Positions 7,539 through 13,948 of a DNA stretch of 26,368 nucleotides are shown here, one piece after another (position 1 is the first letter of the stretch; each line of letters opens with the position of its first letter). Both the position numbers and the translations under genes were made by a program. The stretch spans positions 1-26,368 of IMG/VR virus record IMGVR_UViG_3300025099_000114. One strand, given 5' to 3'. The DNA comes from a virus. The notes under the pieces were generated by a model. That model was not told the DNA's origin. It did not search any database and saw only the letters and a list, made by a program, of their open reading frames with translations.

Positions 7539-8437
7539 TACGAGGTCGCACTTAAATAGTTGTACGATGGGAGGATACTGAAGCTAGCTCGGTCTCTGTC
7601 TTCTTCAGCCGCCCGGAGAAATTCTTCTTCGTAGATGCTTTTAAGAAGAGCCGTTCGCTCGGGAGATATCTTCAGGGACATGTAGTATGCCAAACCCGCA
7701 GCCAAGCAAGGATAAAAGCGGAAAGGAACTTCTACGGTATTAACAGAAGTATCAGCGTCATCTATCCGGGTAAGACGATCATAAATAAGTATGTCCGTGC
7801 TGTTTTCCGGAGTAGGCCATATCTTTAAAACTGGTGTAATTTGACGGTCTACATAGTACTGCGTGGGCCTGCCGGTAGTTGTTTTGGTAGGTATGCTTAG
7901 AAAATCATCTCTACTAACTCGGCTTATGGATATATCGGTCCCACTTCGACGCACAACGGAGGACAGAATATCTATCGTGCTTTGCACATCTGTTATACTT
8001 GGATTTGCAGATATCGTAGTAGTGATTCCAGACTCGTCGCTAGCAGTGCTAGATATAGTTTCTCCGGCGGTAAACGTACCGTTCGGTATGCTAACGGTTA
8101 TCGTAGTAGAACTCGGTTTTGTGAGCACCGTAGCCGTAGCGCCGCTGGTCTGCCCTGTTATTGCGTTACCAACAACAAGATTAGTAGAAGCGCCTACCGT
8201 GGCCGTTATAGTGCCGAGGGGGTATTCTGCCAGACCAGACACAACCGTCTGGTTAACTTGATTTATAGTCCATCGGTTGAGGCCGCGATTGGCCCAATCC
8301 GCAAAAAGAAAGTTTAAGGATCGACGCGCAGTAACCGCATCGTACCCTGTACGAAACTCAGAGCCGCAGCGTTCAAACGCTTCCTCAACGTAATCTGCTA
8401 CACTGGGCTCGAAATCCTTAGATCCTGAAACCGCCAT
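7538..8437 (-). CDS. Head-tail adaptor (P22 gp4-like) with inserted beta domain
   Basis: This 299-residue protein has two outer parts that match the gp4-like tail accessory pattern. Residues 1-75 are helical (V-E-E-A-F-E-R-C-G, A-R-R-S-L-N-F-L-F-A-D-W-A-N-R-G-L-N-R-W). Residues 149-299 carry S-R-V-S-R-D-D-F-L-S-I-P, K-T-T-T-G-R-P-T-Q-Y-Y-V-D-R, L-K-I-W-P-T-P, V-P-F-R-F-Y-P-C-L-A-A-G-L-A-Y-Y and Y-E-E-E-F-x-R-A-A-E-E-D-R-D-R. These are strongly reminiscent of adaptors that bind the portal in P22-like phages. Residues about 76-148 are a Thr/Ser/Gly-rich beta segment that I do not expect in the family. The gene sits between head decoration genes and tail genes, as expected for a connector. Confidence 0.75.
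   Translation of the reverse strand: MAVSGSKDFEPSVADYVEEAFERCGSEFRTGYDAVTARRSLNFLFADWANRGLNRWTINQVNQTVVSGLAEYPLGTITATVGASTNLVVGNAITGQTSGATATVLTKPSSTTITVSIPNGTFTAGETISSTASDESGITTTISANPSITDVQSTIDILSSVVRRSGTDISISRVSRDDFLSIPTKTTTGRPTQYYVDRQITPVLKIWPTPENSTDILIYDRLTRIDDADTSVNTVEVPFRFYPCLAAGLAYYMSLKISPERTALLKSIYEEEFLRAAEEDRDRASFSILPSYNYLSATS
7994..8212 (-). other. Inserted beta-rich domain in the adaptor
   Basis: Codons for residues about 76-148 of the adaptor encode a compact Thr/Ser/Gly-rich segment with N-A-I-T-G-Q-T-S-G-A-T-A-T-V and N-G-T-F-T-A-G-E-T-I. The conserved adaptor sequence resumes directly after it (D-I-L-S-S-V-V-R-R). It reads as an insertion into a loop of the fold. Boundaries are estimated by eye. 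Confidence 0.5.
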
Positions 8438-8456
8438 TGAACCAAAAACCTTTCAC

Positions 8457-8666
8457 CTAGCCCCAAAGAGCGGTTTTTACAGCAACTCCTAAATGACCAA
8501 GGACCAACAGTCCAACCGCCCATAAAACCCTTTGTATGCCATCTATAGCTTTTTGCAGATGGTGTAAATCGTTACCTTTTATCGTATCAAGCTTCTGATC
8601 TAGAAGCCTCAACTCCCCACGTATTTCCTGAATAGCTAGTTCATTTTTGTGGGAAGGCTCGACCAT
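8457..8666 (-). CDS. Small XhlA-like membrane protein (holin candidate)
   Basis: This 69-residue protein has an amphipathic, charged N-terminal helix (residues about 8-45, with I-R-G-E-L-R-L-L-D-Q-K-L-D-T-I) and one C-terminal membrane segment (about 46-65, V-L-W-A-V-G-L-L-V-L-G-H-L-G-V-A-V). The plan resembles XhlA-type haemolysin/holin accessory proteins, where a coiled helix precedes a short membrane anchor. It sits among virion genes, away from the main membrane-protein cassette. It could be a holin, a holin partner, or an ejected membrane protein. The ATG follows four bases after the TAG of the upstream gene. Confidence 0.5.
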   Translation of the reverse strand: MVEPSHKNELAIQEIRGELRLLDQKLDTIKGNDLHHLQKAIDGIQRVLWAVGLLVLGHLGVAVKTALWG

Positions 8667-8670
8667 TGTA

Positions 8671-9075
8671 CTAGTGCTGCTTCAAGCAGTGCAGAACAAT
8701 AGAGTACGTATCGCCGCTACTGTGACCTACAGTTGTAAGTTGGATGTCTCCGGTTTTGCCTCCGGAGGCAGCAACGTTCGGTAGTCCACTGAGTTCGCTA
8801 TAGTCTAAAGTATCCGAGTAATCAGCCGGAAGTTCGGCTGCTATAACATCCGTAGTGGCGTCCCAAAGAAGCTTCACGCCCATCCCAACGTTTGTAAACG
8901 TAATTCGTTTAATCCGGACGCCCGTGCAAGCAGTTCCGTCCTGCAAAGCTGAGAGTTCCGATACGTCTACTTTAGTCACGGCGCTTTCGCCCGTTCCATC
9001 GCTGGTATTTGTCAAATAGAACACAGCTTCTCTGGGGCCGTCCATTACCGTGGTTGCAGTTACTGCATCAGCCAT
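8671..9075 (-). CDS. Beta-rich virion protein, unknown
   Basis: This is a 134-residue protein. It begins MADAVTATTVMDGPREAVFY and contains alternating polar and hydrophobic residues with V-K-L-L-W-D-A-T-T-D-V-I-A near the middle and D-T-Y-S-I-V-L-H-C-L-K at the C-terminus. I recall similar proteins in marine phages next to capsid genes. A beta-sandwich head decoration or connector-associated protein is plausible. The start is well supported by a perfect AAGGAGG seven bases upstream of the ATG, the strongest ribosome site in the window, implying high expression. A terminator-like hairpin lies immediately before that site. No signal peptide or membrane segment is present. Confidence 0.55.
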   Translation of the reverse strand: MADAVTATTVMDGPREAVFYLTNTSDGTGESAVTKVDVSELSALQDGTACTGVRIKRITFTNVGMGVKLLWDATTDVIAAELPADYSDTLDYSELSGLPNVAASGGKTGDIQLTTVGHSSGDTYSIVLHCLKQH

Positions 9076-9084
9076 TTGATCCTC

Positions 9085-9113
9085 CTTAAAAGGGAGGAGT
9101 TTCCCCCTCCCTT
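9085..9113 (-). terminator. Hairpin between two virion genes, abutting a ribosome site
   Basis: Inverted repeats at 9090-9097 and 9106-9113 form a perfect 8-bp stem (AAGGGAGG with CCTCCCTT) with an 8-base loop. On the minus-strand transcript the stem is followed by only two more U residues and then AAGGAGG, the ribosome site of the next gene. It may attenuate transcription, protect the upstream mRNA, or compete with the ribosome site. A strong U tract is missing, so full termination is uncertain. Confidence 0.5.
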
Positions 9114-9119
9114 ATTCAA

Positions 9120-9668
9120 TTACGCAACCTGAACGTATTCAATAATGAACGTAAAGGATCCAGCGGTAGTCGCATCCACGGTGTTGGTGATGTTGCAGTA
9201 AATGGTCCGCTCTGCCGAGGTGTACTGAACAGAAGCAGGAGCGGTGGTCGCGTCCTGGGTTTGAAGAACCAGTGAAGTAACGGTCACGTTACCTACAACA
9301 ACCGTAGTGCCACCGTCTAGAATTTCGTCAGTCTGAGCCGCAACAATTTGAGCGCCAGAGCTAGACGTTCCGACTTCGTACCCGATGTCACCAGTCCCAA
9401 TCGTAGGGGCTGTGGCACAAAAAATCTTGATGTCAGTGATGATTGTATTGGCGGGCTGTGTAAACTCACCAATAGCTGGGCTGTCACCCGCCGTGGTGTT
9501 GACAGTAACACCGGTAGCAAAACCGACATGTTTGACATACTTGTCAGTGACAATGCCCGTCGAAGCAACATCAAAAACCGTGGTCTCCGCGCCCGTTCCA
9601 GCGGCTACGTTGATTACCTCAAAGCCGTTCTCAGAGCGAACAGGACCGTTAAAAGTCGTATTAGCCAT
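9120..9668 (-). CDS. Beta-rich virion protein, probable head decoration
   Basis: This 182-residue protein starts MANTTFNGPVRSENGFEVIN, an N-terminus I recognise from conserved marine phage structural proteins encoded right after the major capsid gene. The rest is rich in Thr, Val, Ala and Gly with regular beta-strand alternation, and ends F-T-F-I-I-E-Y-V-Q-V-A. It has an AAGGAG site before the ATG and lies between two hairpins, so it may be expressed at its own level. A trimeric capsid cement or decoration protein is the best inference from position, size and composition. A tail-tube protein is less likely because the neighbours suggest a short-tailed phage. Confidence 0.6.
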   Translation of the reverse strand: MANTTFNGPVRSENGFEVINVAAGTGAETTVFDVASTGIVTDKYVKHVGFATGVTVNTTAGDSPAIGEFTQPANTIITDIKIFCATAPTIGTGDIGYEVGTSSSGAQIVAAQTDEILDGGTTVVVGNVTVTSLVLQTQDATTAPASVQYTSAERTIYCNITNTVDATTAGSFTFIIEYVQVA

Positions 9669-9678
9669 TTGAGTTCTC

Positions 9679-9735
9679 CTTACAAGAGTGTGCCCTAGAG
9701 TCTTTGTAAGCGTCTGCTGGGACAGTCGCTAGGGC
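9679..9735 (-). promoter_or_regulatory. Possible pseudoknot in the leader of the 9120-9668 gene
   Basis: Two perfect 7-bp inverted repeats interlock. Bases 9692-9698 (GCCCTAG on the plus strand) pair with 9729-9735 (CTAGGGC). Bases 9679-9685 (CTTACAA) pair with 9704-9710 (TTGTAAG). The order of arms is that of an H-type pseudoknot, and the last arm runs into the AAGGAG ribosome site. It could control translation of the downstream virion protein. Two unrelated 7-bp repeats arising by chance in this small space is possible. Confidence 0.35.
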
Positions 9736-9756
9736 TATAATTCCCAGAAATAAGTT

Positions 9757-9778
9757 GGGGGAGGGTCTCCCCTCCCCC
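9757..9778 (-). terminator. Strong G/C hairpin after the major capsid gene
   Basis: A perfect 9-bp stem (GGGGGAGGG at 9757-9765 with CCCTCCCCC at 9770-9778) closes a 4-base loop. It begins six bases past the capsid stop codon. On the transcript the following bases are AACUUAUUU, a weak U tract. It fits an intrinsic terminator or an RNA 3' stabiliser that raises capsid mRNA relative to downstream genes. Confidence 0.65.
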
Positions 9779-9783
9779 CAGTC

Positions 9784-10695
9784 TTATGCGGCTCCGGGGG
9801 AGCCGAAGATGCCGCGTGGATCAGAGAACCCGAACGCATAGCGTTCGCGAGCCTTATACCTCACGTTACCCGTGTCGAAGTCGCCTTCCATAGAAGTCCG
9901 CACGGCTGTCCGGTTAAAACCTTTCATGCCGTTTGGCGCGTCTGTGATAATGAAGAACGCATCCGTGTCGTTGAGGAAGTGGTTAACGGCGTAACCTTCA
10001 GGAAGCATTCCCATGTTCCTAATGGCGTTTACGTCATTATCCGCACTACCGGGCCGAAGAGTGGACTCAAGAAGACGATCCGCAGTGAACTGAAGTTCTT
10101 TTGGAATAATCAGCTTCATGCCGCGAACAGCTACTTTGAGGCCGCGCTCATCTACAAAACTAGCAATATCAATGAGAGACTGCTCTAGGCTTGTCTCGTT
10201 AAGATCTGCCGCTGTAGTAAGCTCGTTACGGAAAGTGCTGCCGTTGACAAGAGGATGTGCCGTAGAACATAGCTCTACGCCATCTCCACCCGTGAAGCTG
10301 CTGTCAAACGCATTGTTAAGAACCGAAGCGGCCTTAACTTGTTTTGTCTGACTCATGCTACGGGCAAGAGCCCTCGTATACCGGCTCGCGAGCCGATCAT
10401 AGAGGTTGTCCTCAACCGCTTCTTCCGTAATTGAGAAAGCAAGCGCGATAGTCTCCATCGTGTAACGAGCAGTGTATGCTTCCTGCGCGTCATCGAAAGA
10501 TACTGCACTTCCTTCGCCCTTAGTCGGTGCTGCTCCAAAACCACTGAGCATCACTTCCTCTTCAAAAGCACGATCCGAAGTCTCCATCGTGAAGATTTCT
10601 TCGTGCTCACGATCATACTGATCGTACTCCATTCCGAACAATGCGTTCAGGCCGGGTTCCAACTCTTTTACAAGTTGTGCTCTACTGATAGCCAT
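9784..10695 (-). CDS. Major capsid protein (HK97-fold, Mu gpT-like family)
   Basis: This 303-residue protein is probably the head shell subunit. It shows the motif set of a capsid family: E-E-E-V-M-L-S-G-F-G near residue 45, Y-T-M-E-T-I-A-L-A-F-S-I-T-E-E-A-V-E-D-N-L-Y near residues 77-99, a helical stretch with A-R-S-M-S-Q-T-K, C-S-T-A-H-P-L-V-N-G-S-T-F, a helix and strand with L-I-I-P-K-E-L, and a C-terminal R-Y-K-A-R-E-R-Y-A-F-G-F-S-D-P-R-G. These are typical of HK97-like capsids resembling the Mu gpT group. Its position after the scaffold and before the decoration and adaptor genes agrees. There is an AGGAGG about ten bases before the ATG. No separate prohead protease or cleavable N-terminal delta domain is evident. 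Confidence 0.85.
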   Translation of the reverse strand: MAISRAQLVKELEPGLNALFGMEYDQYDREHEEIFTMETSDRAFEEEVMLSGFGAAPTKGEGSAVSFDDAQEAYTARYTMETIALAFSITEEAVEDNLYDRLASRYTRALARSMSQTKQVKAASVLNNAFDSSFTGGDGVELCSTAHPLVNGSTFRNELTTAADLNETSLEQSLIDIASFVDERGLKVAVRGMKLIIPKELQFTADRLLESTLRPGSADNDVNAIRNMGMLPEGYAVNHFLNDTDAFFIITDAPNGMKGFNRTAVRTSMEGDFDTGNVRYKARERYAFGFSDPRGIFGSPGAA

Positions 10696-10708
10696 TTTTC
10701 AAACCCTC

Positions 10709-11353
10709 CTATACGCCAGTGGTTGAAGGTGTGCCCGCAGCAATGGACCCAACCGGGGCATTGAAGGGGTTGTTCAACCGTACGATTGCAGGAATGCCAG
10801 CAGCAGTAAAATCCTCATTCATAGAATCTTCCAGCCAACCCATCAGCCGCAGAGTAAGGCTGTTCGTGGTGGCTAGAGTGCTGACGGCGAGACGACCATA
10901 GGAAACGCCAGAAGTATCACTACCCGTGATACCCGTGGACAAACTAGCGTTCAAAAACACGCTTGCACGGGCATTTGCTTTGCTAGTAATCGACGCATCC
11001 GTTGCAATTACATACAACTGATTAGGGTCATCGTTAATGAAGGCTTTTACTGGATGGTTGCTGTCCGCTCCGGACCCAGGCCAGTAGTTACTCCAAGTTG
11101 GTTTTCCAGTGGTGCTAGAGACATACTCGCAACCTTGAAAAACGCCTAGATGACTGACAGAACCACCAGCCGCATTAGCGGTGTGGTCAATAAATCCCGA
11201 AGCAAGGGGGATTACAACTTGACCGTGGTAGATTTTGTCAGAGTTATCTGAAGCGATTTCATAAGGAGTATAACCCGTAAGACCAGTGGAATTGGCTCCC
11301 CCGCCCAGTTTACTGAGCGGACGGAGGCCAAAGCTTCCGTTCGTGTTTGCCAT
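10709..11353 (-). CDS. Head-associated structural protein, probable decoration
   Basis: This 214-residue protein begins MANTNGSFGLRPLSKLGGGA. The pattern N-G-x-F-G-x-R-P followed by G-G-G is one I recall from a widespread phage family lying immediately upstream of the major capsid gene. Further motifs are I-Y-H-G-Q-V-V-I-P-L, H-L-G-V-F-Q-G-C-E-Y and D-P-N-Q-L-Y-V-I-A-T-D. The beta-rich body fits a capsid decoration or stabilisation protein. The ATG has GAGGAG upstream. No membrane segment or enzyme motif is seen. The alternative is a second, minor capsid subunit. Confidence 0.6.
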   Translation of the reverse strand: MANTNGSFGLRPLSKLGGGANSTGLTGYTPYEIASDNSDKIYHGQVVIPLASGFIDHTANAAGGSVSHLGVFQGCEYVSSTTGKPTWSNYWPGSGADSNHPVKAFINDDPNQLYVIATDASITSKANARASVFLNASLSTGITGSDTSGVSYGRLAVSTLATTNSLTLRLMGWLEDSMNEDFTAAGIPAIVRLNNPFNAPVGSIAAGTPSTTGV

Positions 11354-11399
11354 TTCTCATGCTCCTCAAAGCAATGGGGTTAAAACAGTAGTCCCCAAG

Positions 11400-11870
11400 T
11401 CATTCGACTTTAGGGCCTCCAAAAGTAACACGCGATTGGCGTTCAGGTTTCTGAATCGCCATCGAATGATGCTGGGTCTCTTTCATAAGATCGTTGTCTA
11501 CAGCCTGCATCGCATCATCACTCATTTGATTGAAATACGAATTACGCTCTTCGACAATCTCCAATGGAATACGAGCCAGCAACAAACCGCCCACGCCAAA
11601 TACTCCTTCGTATTTGCCAGTATCCAATGTGGGTGCTTCAAAATCCGGATACTCTTCTTTCCGTACCAACTCCCACCCTTCTCTCATGCGGGCAGATATG
11701 TTCTTACGGTCGTCAAAGCCTCGAACTTCGGAGCGAATCCACCTGTGGACATAGCCTTCTGGCGGGTCGGGTGCATCCAATAAGGATGGGGGTCTCCAAG
11801 GTTGCCTACGGGGTTTGGCCGCTCGGGTCTTAGAGGCGCGAGGAGCCCGATCAATTTCTCGTTCAGACAT
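11400..11870 (-). CDS. Conserved head-region protein, unknown
   Basis: I chose the ATG at 11870 (156 residues) over the GTG one codon earlier because GGAG lies six bases upstream. The N-terminus is basic and disordered (Arg, Lys, Pro, Ala). The middle has P-E-G-Y-V-H-R-W-I-R, D-D-R-K-N-I-S-A-R-M-R-E-G-W-E-L-V, G-V-F-G-V-G-G-L-L-L-A-R-I-P, and a C-terminal helix (M-S-D-D-A-M-Q-A-V-D-N-D-L). I recognise these motifs from marine phage genomes next to the scaffold gene, but know no function. The basic tail could touch DNA or the acidic scaffold. A role in head assembly is inferred from its place between scaffold and capsid genes. Confidence 0.6.
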   Translation of the reverse strand: MSEREIDRAPRASKTRAAKPRRQPWRPPSLLDAPDPPEGYVHRWIRSEVRGFDDRKNISARMREGWELVRKEEYPDFEAPTLDTGKYEGVFGVGGLLLARIPLEIVEERNSYFNQMSDDAMQAVDNDLMKETQHHSMAIQKPERQSRVTFGGPKVE

Positions 11871-11879
11871 CACATTCTC

Positions 11880-12767
11880 CTAGCGTTTGTGTTTCGCGTA
11901 CTGATCCAGAGGAACCCCAAGTTTTTTTGCAATAGCAACTTCACTTGGAGATAGTCTGACTGTTTTGCGCCCGGAAGATCCAGAGCGAGTGGCAGAAGCT
12001 ACGGACTGTTGTGGTCGGCGGCTAACTGTAGTCGAAGAGTTTCCATCAAATTTATGGGGAAACGCTTCTCGCATTCTTGCGTCTACTTCATCGTAATACT
12101 CCGTAGAGTCTGTGTCAAAGCCTTCTTCCTCTACAAGTTTCTTGTGGATTCCAAAGGCTGCAAAAGTCATGGCCTCGTCTTCGCCGAACCATTCGTTCCG
12201 GTCAGCCCACGCAACAGCTTCCGGATCAGGTCTTGTGGGGGCTTGAGCAGGCTGCTGCGTCTGCTGGTGTTGCTGTGCAGCTTGAACTTGCTGGGCTTGC
12301 TGGGCTTGCTGGGCCTGCTGCTGCTTTGCGGTTCTTACGCGCTCTTCTTCGATGGCTAACTGTGCCATCTTCTGGTTAAGCTCTACTTGAGCAGCGGTGT
12401 CGCTAGTCGCTATGGCAGTTTCTAGATCTTTAGCCAGAGATTCTGCTTGCGTTGCAACCCGGTCTCCGTATTCCGCAACATAACCCTGATCTAGGTTCTG
12501 TACCCTGTCTTTAAGCTGGTTGTTCTCAGCTTGGACGTTTTTTGCATACGCAATAGCCGCTTCTTGCTGACGTTCCGCCTCACGAGCTTTTTTAGTAAGC
12601 TTGTCTATGCGCTTTTTGACATTCTTACTGTAGTTCTCGTGCTCTTCAGAAGATTCCTCCAGTTCTCCTGGTTCTTCTGTTTCGGGGGAGGCGTCTATTT
12701 CAACGTCAATCTGACTTCCTGAGTCAGGTATATCAACGACTAAGTCGTCTTGGTTAGTCTCTGGCAT
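11880..12767 (-). CDS. Capsid assembly scaffolding protein
   Basis: This 295-residue protein has the composition expected of a phage scaffold. The N-terminus is very acidic (residues 1-45, rich in Asp and Glu), followed by a long coiled-coil region (about 45-150) and a Gln/Ala-rich linker (about 145-180). A small helical block with D-R-N-E-W-F-G-E-D follows, and then a basic C-terminus ending L-G-V-P-L-D-Q-Y-A-K-H-K-R. Basic C-terminal tails of scaffolds bind capsid subunits in other phages. The gene precedes the capsid gene and follows a GroES-like chaperone. The start has GGAGAG upstream. The linker is encoded by 9-bp repeats, which may vary in length. Confidence 0.75.
   Translation of the reverse strand: MPETNQDDLVVDIPDSGSQIDVEIDASPETEEPGELEESSEEHENYSKNVKKRIDKLTKKAREAERQQEAAIAYAKNVQAENNQLKDRVQNLDQGYVAEYGDRVATQAESLAKDLETAIATSDTAAQVELNQKMAQLAIEEERVRTAKQQQAQQAQQAQQVQAAQQHQQTQQPAQAPTRPDPEAVAWADRNEWFGEDEAMTFAAFGIHKKLVEEEGFDTDSTEYYDEVDARMREAFPHKFDGNSSTTVSRRPQQSVASATRSGSSGRKTVRLSPSEVAIAKKLGVPLDQYAKHKR
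12287..12313 (-). repeat. 9-bp tandem repeats encoding Gln/Ala linker
   Basis: Three perfect copies of a 9-base unit (CTTGCTGGG on the plus strand), plus a degenerate extension, encode repeated Q-Q-A in the scaffold linker. Short perfect repeats of this kind can slip and change linker length. Confidence 0.8.
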
Positions 12768-12781
12768 GGTAACTCTCCATG

Positions 12782-13216
12782 TTAAAAGTGCAGGATATCA
12801 TCCGGATCCTGTATAACGGCTATGACCTCATCGTCATTCAAAACGCGAACTTCGCCACCGTCTATCTTAAAACGAGCGCCCGCATATCTGCCAAAAATAA
12901 TCCAATCACCCTCTCGGCACCAAGCGCCACTGGGGAACTTGCCCTTGTCATCATAAGCAAGAGGACCGGTTTTAAGTACATAACCACATACCGTAGCTAC
13001 AGATTCCCGGTCCACAACAGAATCTGGGAGGAGAATGCCGCCTTCTGTGCGGCCTTTCCCGGCATAGGGGAGAATAAGAAGACGCCAGCCGGTAGGTTCC
13101 GGCAAACGTCCTAGAGTTTCTTCGGGAATTTTGGAGGGGTCAAGAACCCGTTCTTCAGGTTTTACGTAAGCTTCTTTGATCGACACGAGGTTGTCAGCTT
13201 GAGACTTTTCAGACAT
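12782..13216 (-). CDS. GroES-like co-chaperonin (Cpn10)
   Basis: This 144-residue protein contains a complete GroES-type fold signature. Residues about 42-52 read G-W-R-L-L-I-L-P-Y, followed by a mobile-loop-like segment with E-G-G-I-L-L-P-D-S-V, then A-T-V-C-G-Y-V-L-K-T-G-P, E-G-D-W-I-I-F-G-R-Y-A-G, and L-N-D-D-E-V-I-A-V-I. Bacterial GroES is about 97 residues; here there is an extra N-terminal stretch of about 40 residues. The product probably caps host GroEL to help fold phage proteins, as gp31 does in phage T4. Its place directly upstream of scaffold and capsid suggests the capsid protein is the client. The ATG is unambiguous and the stop lies just before the scaffold leader. Confidence 0.85.
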   Translation of the reverse strand: MSEKSQADNLVSIKEAYVKPEERVLDPSKIPEETLGRLPEPTGWRLLILPYAGKGRTEGGILLPDSVVDRESVATVCGYVLKTGPLAYDDKGKFPSGAWCREGDWIIFGRYAGARFKIDGGEVRVLNDDEVIAVIQDPDDILHF

Positions 13217-13401
13217 TAGTCCGCCTTTTCTAAGATTTCTCTCAACTCCTGTCCTATATAGTCTAAAGACTCCACGTTGCCAACAAGTTGTTTGTAATCT
13301 TCAAAGTCTTTTGCCGAACCACTGACCATGAGTTCACATATCCGCGAACGACGCTCTTCTATAGCCTTTAGAAGATGCTCGGCGAGGCTTATTCCGTCCA
13401 T
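13216..13401 (-). CDS. Small helical protein, unknown
   Basis: This 61-residue acidic helical protein (MDGISLAEHLLKAIEERRSR at its start) contains E-D-Y-K-Q-L-V-G-N-V-E-S-L-D-Y-I near the end. A good AAGGA precedes the ATG. Its stop overlaps the GroES-like start (TAATG), so the two are probably translated together. Similar small coiled proteins next to chaperonin or scaffold genes occur in marine phages, but I know no function. It may modulate head assembly; this is only a guess from the neighbourhood. Confidence 0.6.
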   Translation of the reverse strand: MDGISLAEHLLKAIEERRSRICELMVSGSAKDFEDYKQLVGNVESLDYIGQELREILEKAD

Positions 13402-13420
13402 AAAATATCCTTAGAGCCTG

Positions 13421-13735
13421 CTAATAATTCGTGTATTGCTTTCGGCGTCCCGCCATCACGGCACCACAGCCTTTTGTAAAATACCCGCCGTCACGAGCAT
13501 TTCTTACTTTCGCGGCTTTTGTATTAGCCACAACGGTTTTGCCTTTACCGCCCTCTCTCTTCTTCTTCTTTGCCGTGGAGGCGCGTTGGCTTTGAGATAG
13601 ACTGTTGGCTTTTGATCTAGGCAGACAGCGGTCAGGGTTCTTCTTGTCCTTAGACGTACCGCATTTCCCCTTAATAGACCCGTCAGACCCAATCCGGACC
13701 CAATCCTGTTTGACCCAGTCTTTTAAAGCACCCAT
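13421..13735 (-). CDS. Small basic Cys-containing protein
   Basis: This 104-residue Lys/Arg-rich protein starts MGALKDWVKQDWVRIGSDGS. It has G-K-C-G-T-S-K-D-K-K-N-P-D-R-C-L-P, a Lys/Arg block in the middle, and a C-terminal T-K-G-C-G-A-V-M. The pattern W-V-R-I-G-x-D-G-x-I-K-G-x-C-G-T-S-K is one I recall from cyanophage and other marine phage proteins of unknown function. Three cysteines plus the high positive charge suggest nucleic-acid contact or a virion-internal role. The ATG follows directly on the TAG of the upstream gene. There is no signal peptide. Confidence 0.65.
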   Translation of the reverse strand: MGALKDWVKQDWVRIGSDGSIKGKCGTSKDKKNPDRCLPRSKANSLSQSQRASTAKKKKREGGKGKTVVANTKAAKVRNARDGGYFTKGCGAVMAGRRKQYTNY

Positions 13736-13948
13736 CTAACGGCCTTTTCTCTTGCCGCCCTTAGACTTCTTGGCGTAGTTGGGGTCTTTACAATACTTGG
13801 AAGCTGCCAAGTTAGCATAAGCAGATGGATAAGTGTCAAAAGTCCTCTTCGCCCACGCTTTCCCTTCAGGGCATATCTTGCTGCCCTTACTCTTAGAACT
13901 CGCGGCACCACCTTTCCGGTAGTAGCTAAGTTTACCTAGTTTTGGCAT
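13736..13948 (-). CDS. Small basic protein with LSYYRKGG motif
   Basis: I start at the ATG at 13948 (70 residues), because the sequence MPKLGKLSYYRKGG begins there as in relatives I recall, and a GGA lies shortly upstream; the longer frame starting at 13987 adds unlikely residues. The body has K-I-C-P-E-G-K-A-W-A-K-R-T-F and Y-P-S-A-Y-A-N-L-A-A-S-K-Y-C, ending in Lys/Gly/Arg. It overlaps the end of the 233-residue gene by 17 bases. Two conserved Cys and many Lys suggest a small nucleic-acid-linked or virion protein. Function is unknown. Confidence 0.65.
   Translation of the reverse strand: MPKLGKLSYYRKGGAASSKSKGSKICPEGKAWAKRTFDTYPSAYANLAASKYCKDPNYAKKSKGGKRKGR

Noticed and set aside
11354-11399. 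Possible hairpin between two head genes (GGGG with CCCC)
   Set aside because: Only four to five base pairs with a long loop and no U tract; too weak to call.
11286-11783. A 165-residue plus-strand open frame
   Set aside because: It overlaps two well-supported minus-strand head genes, and its composition looks random.
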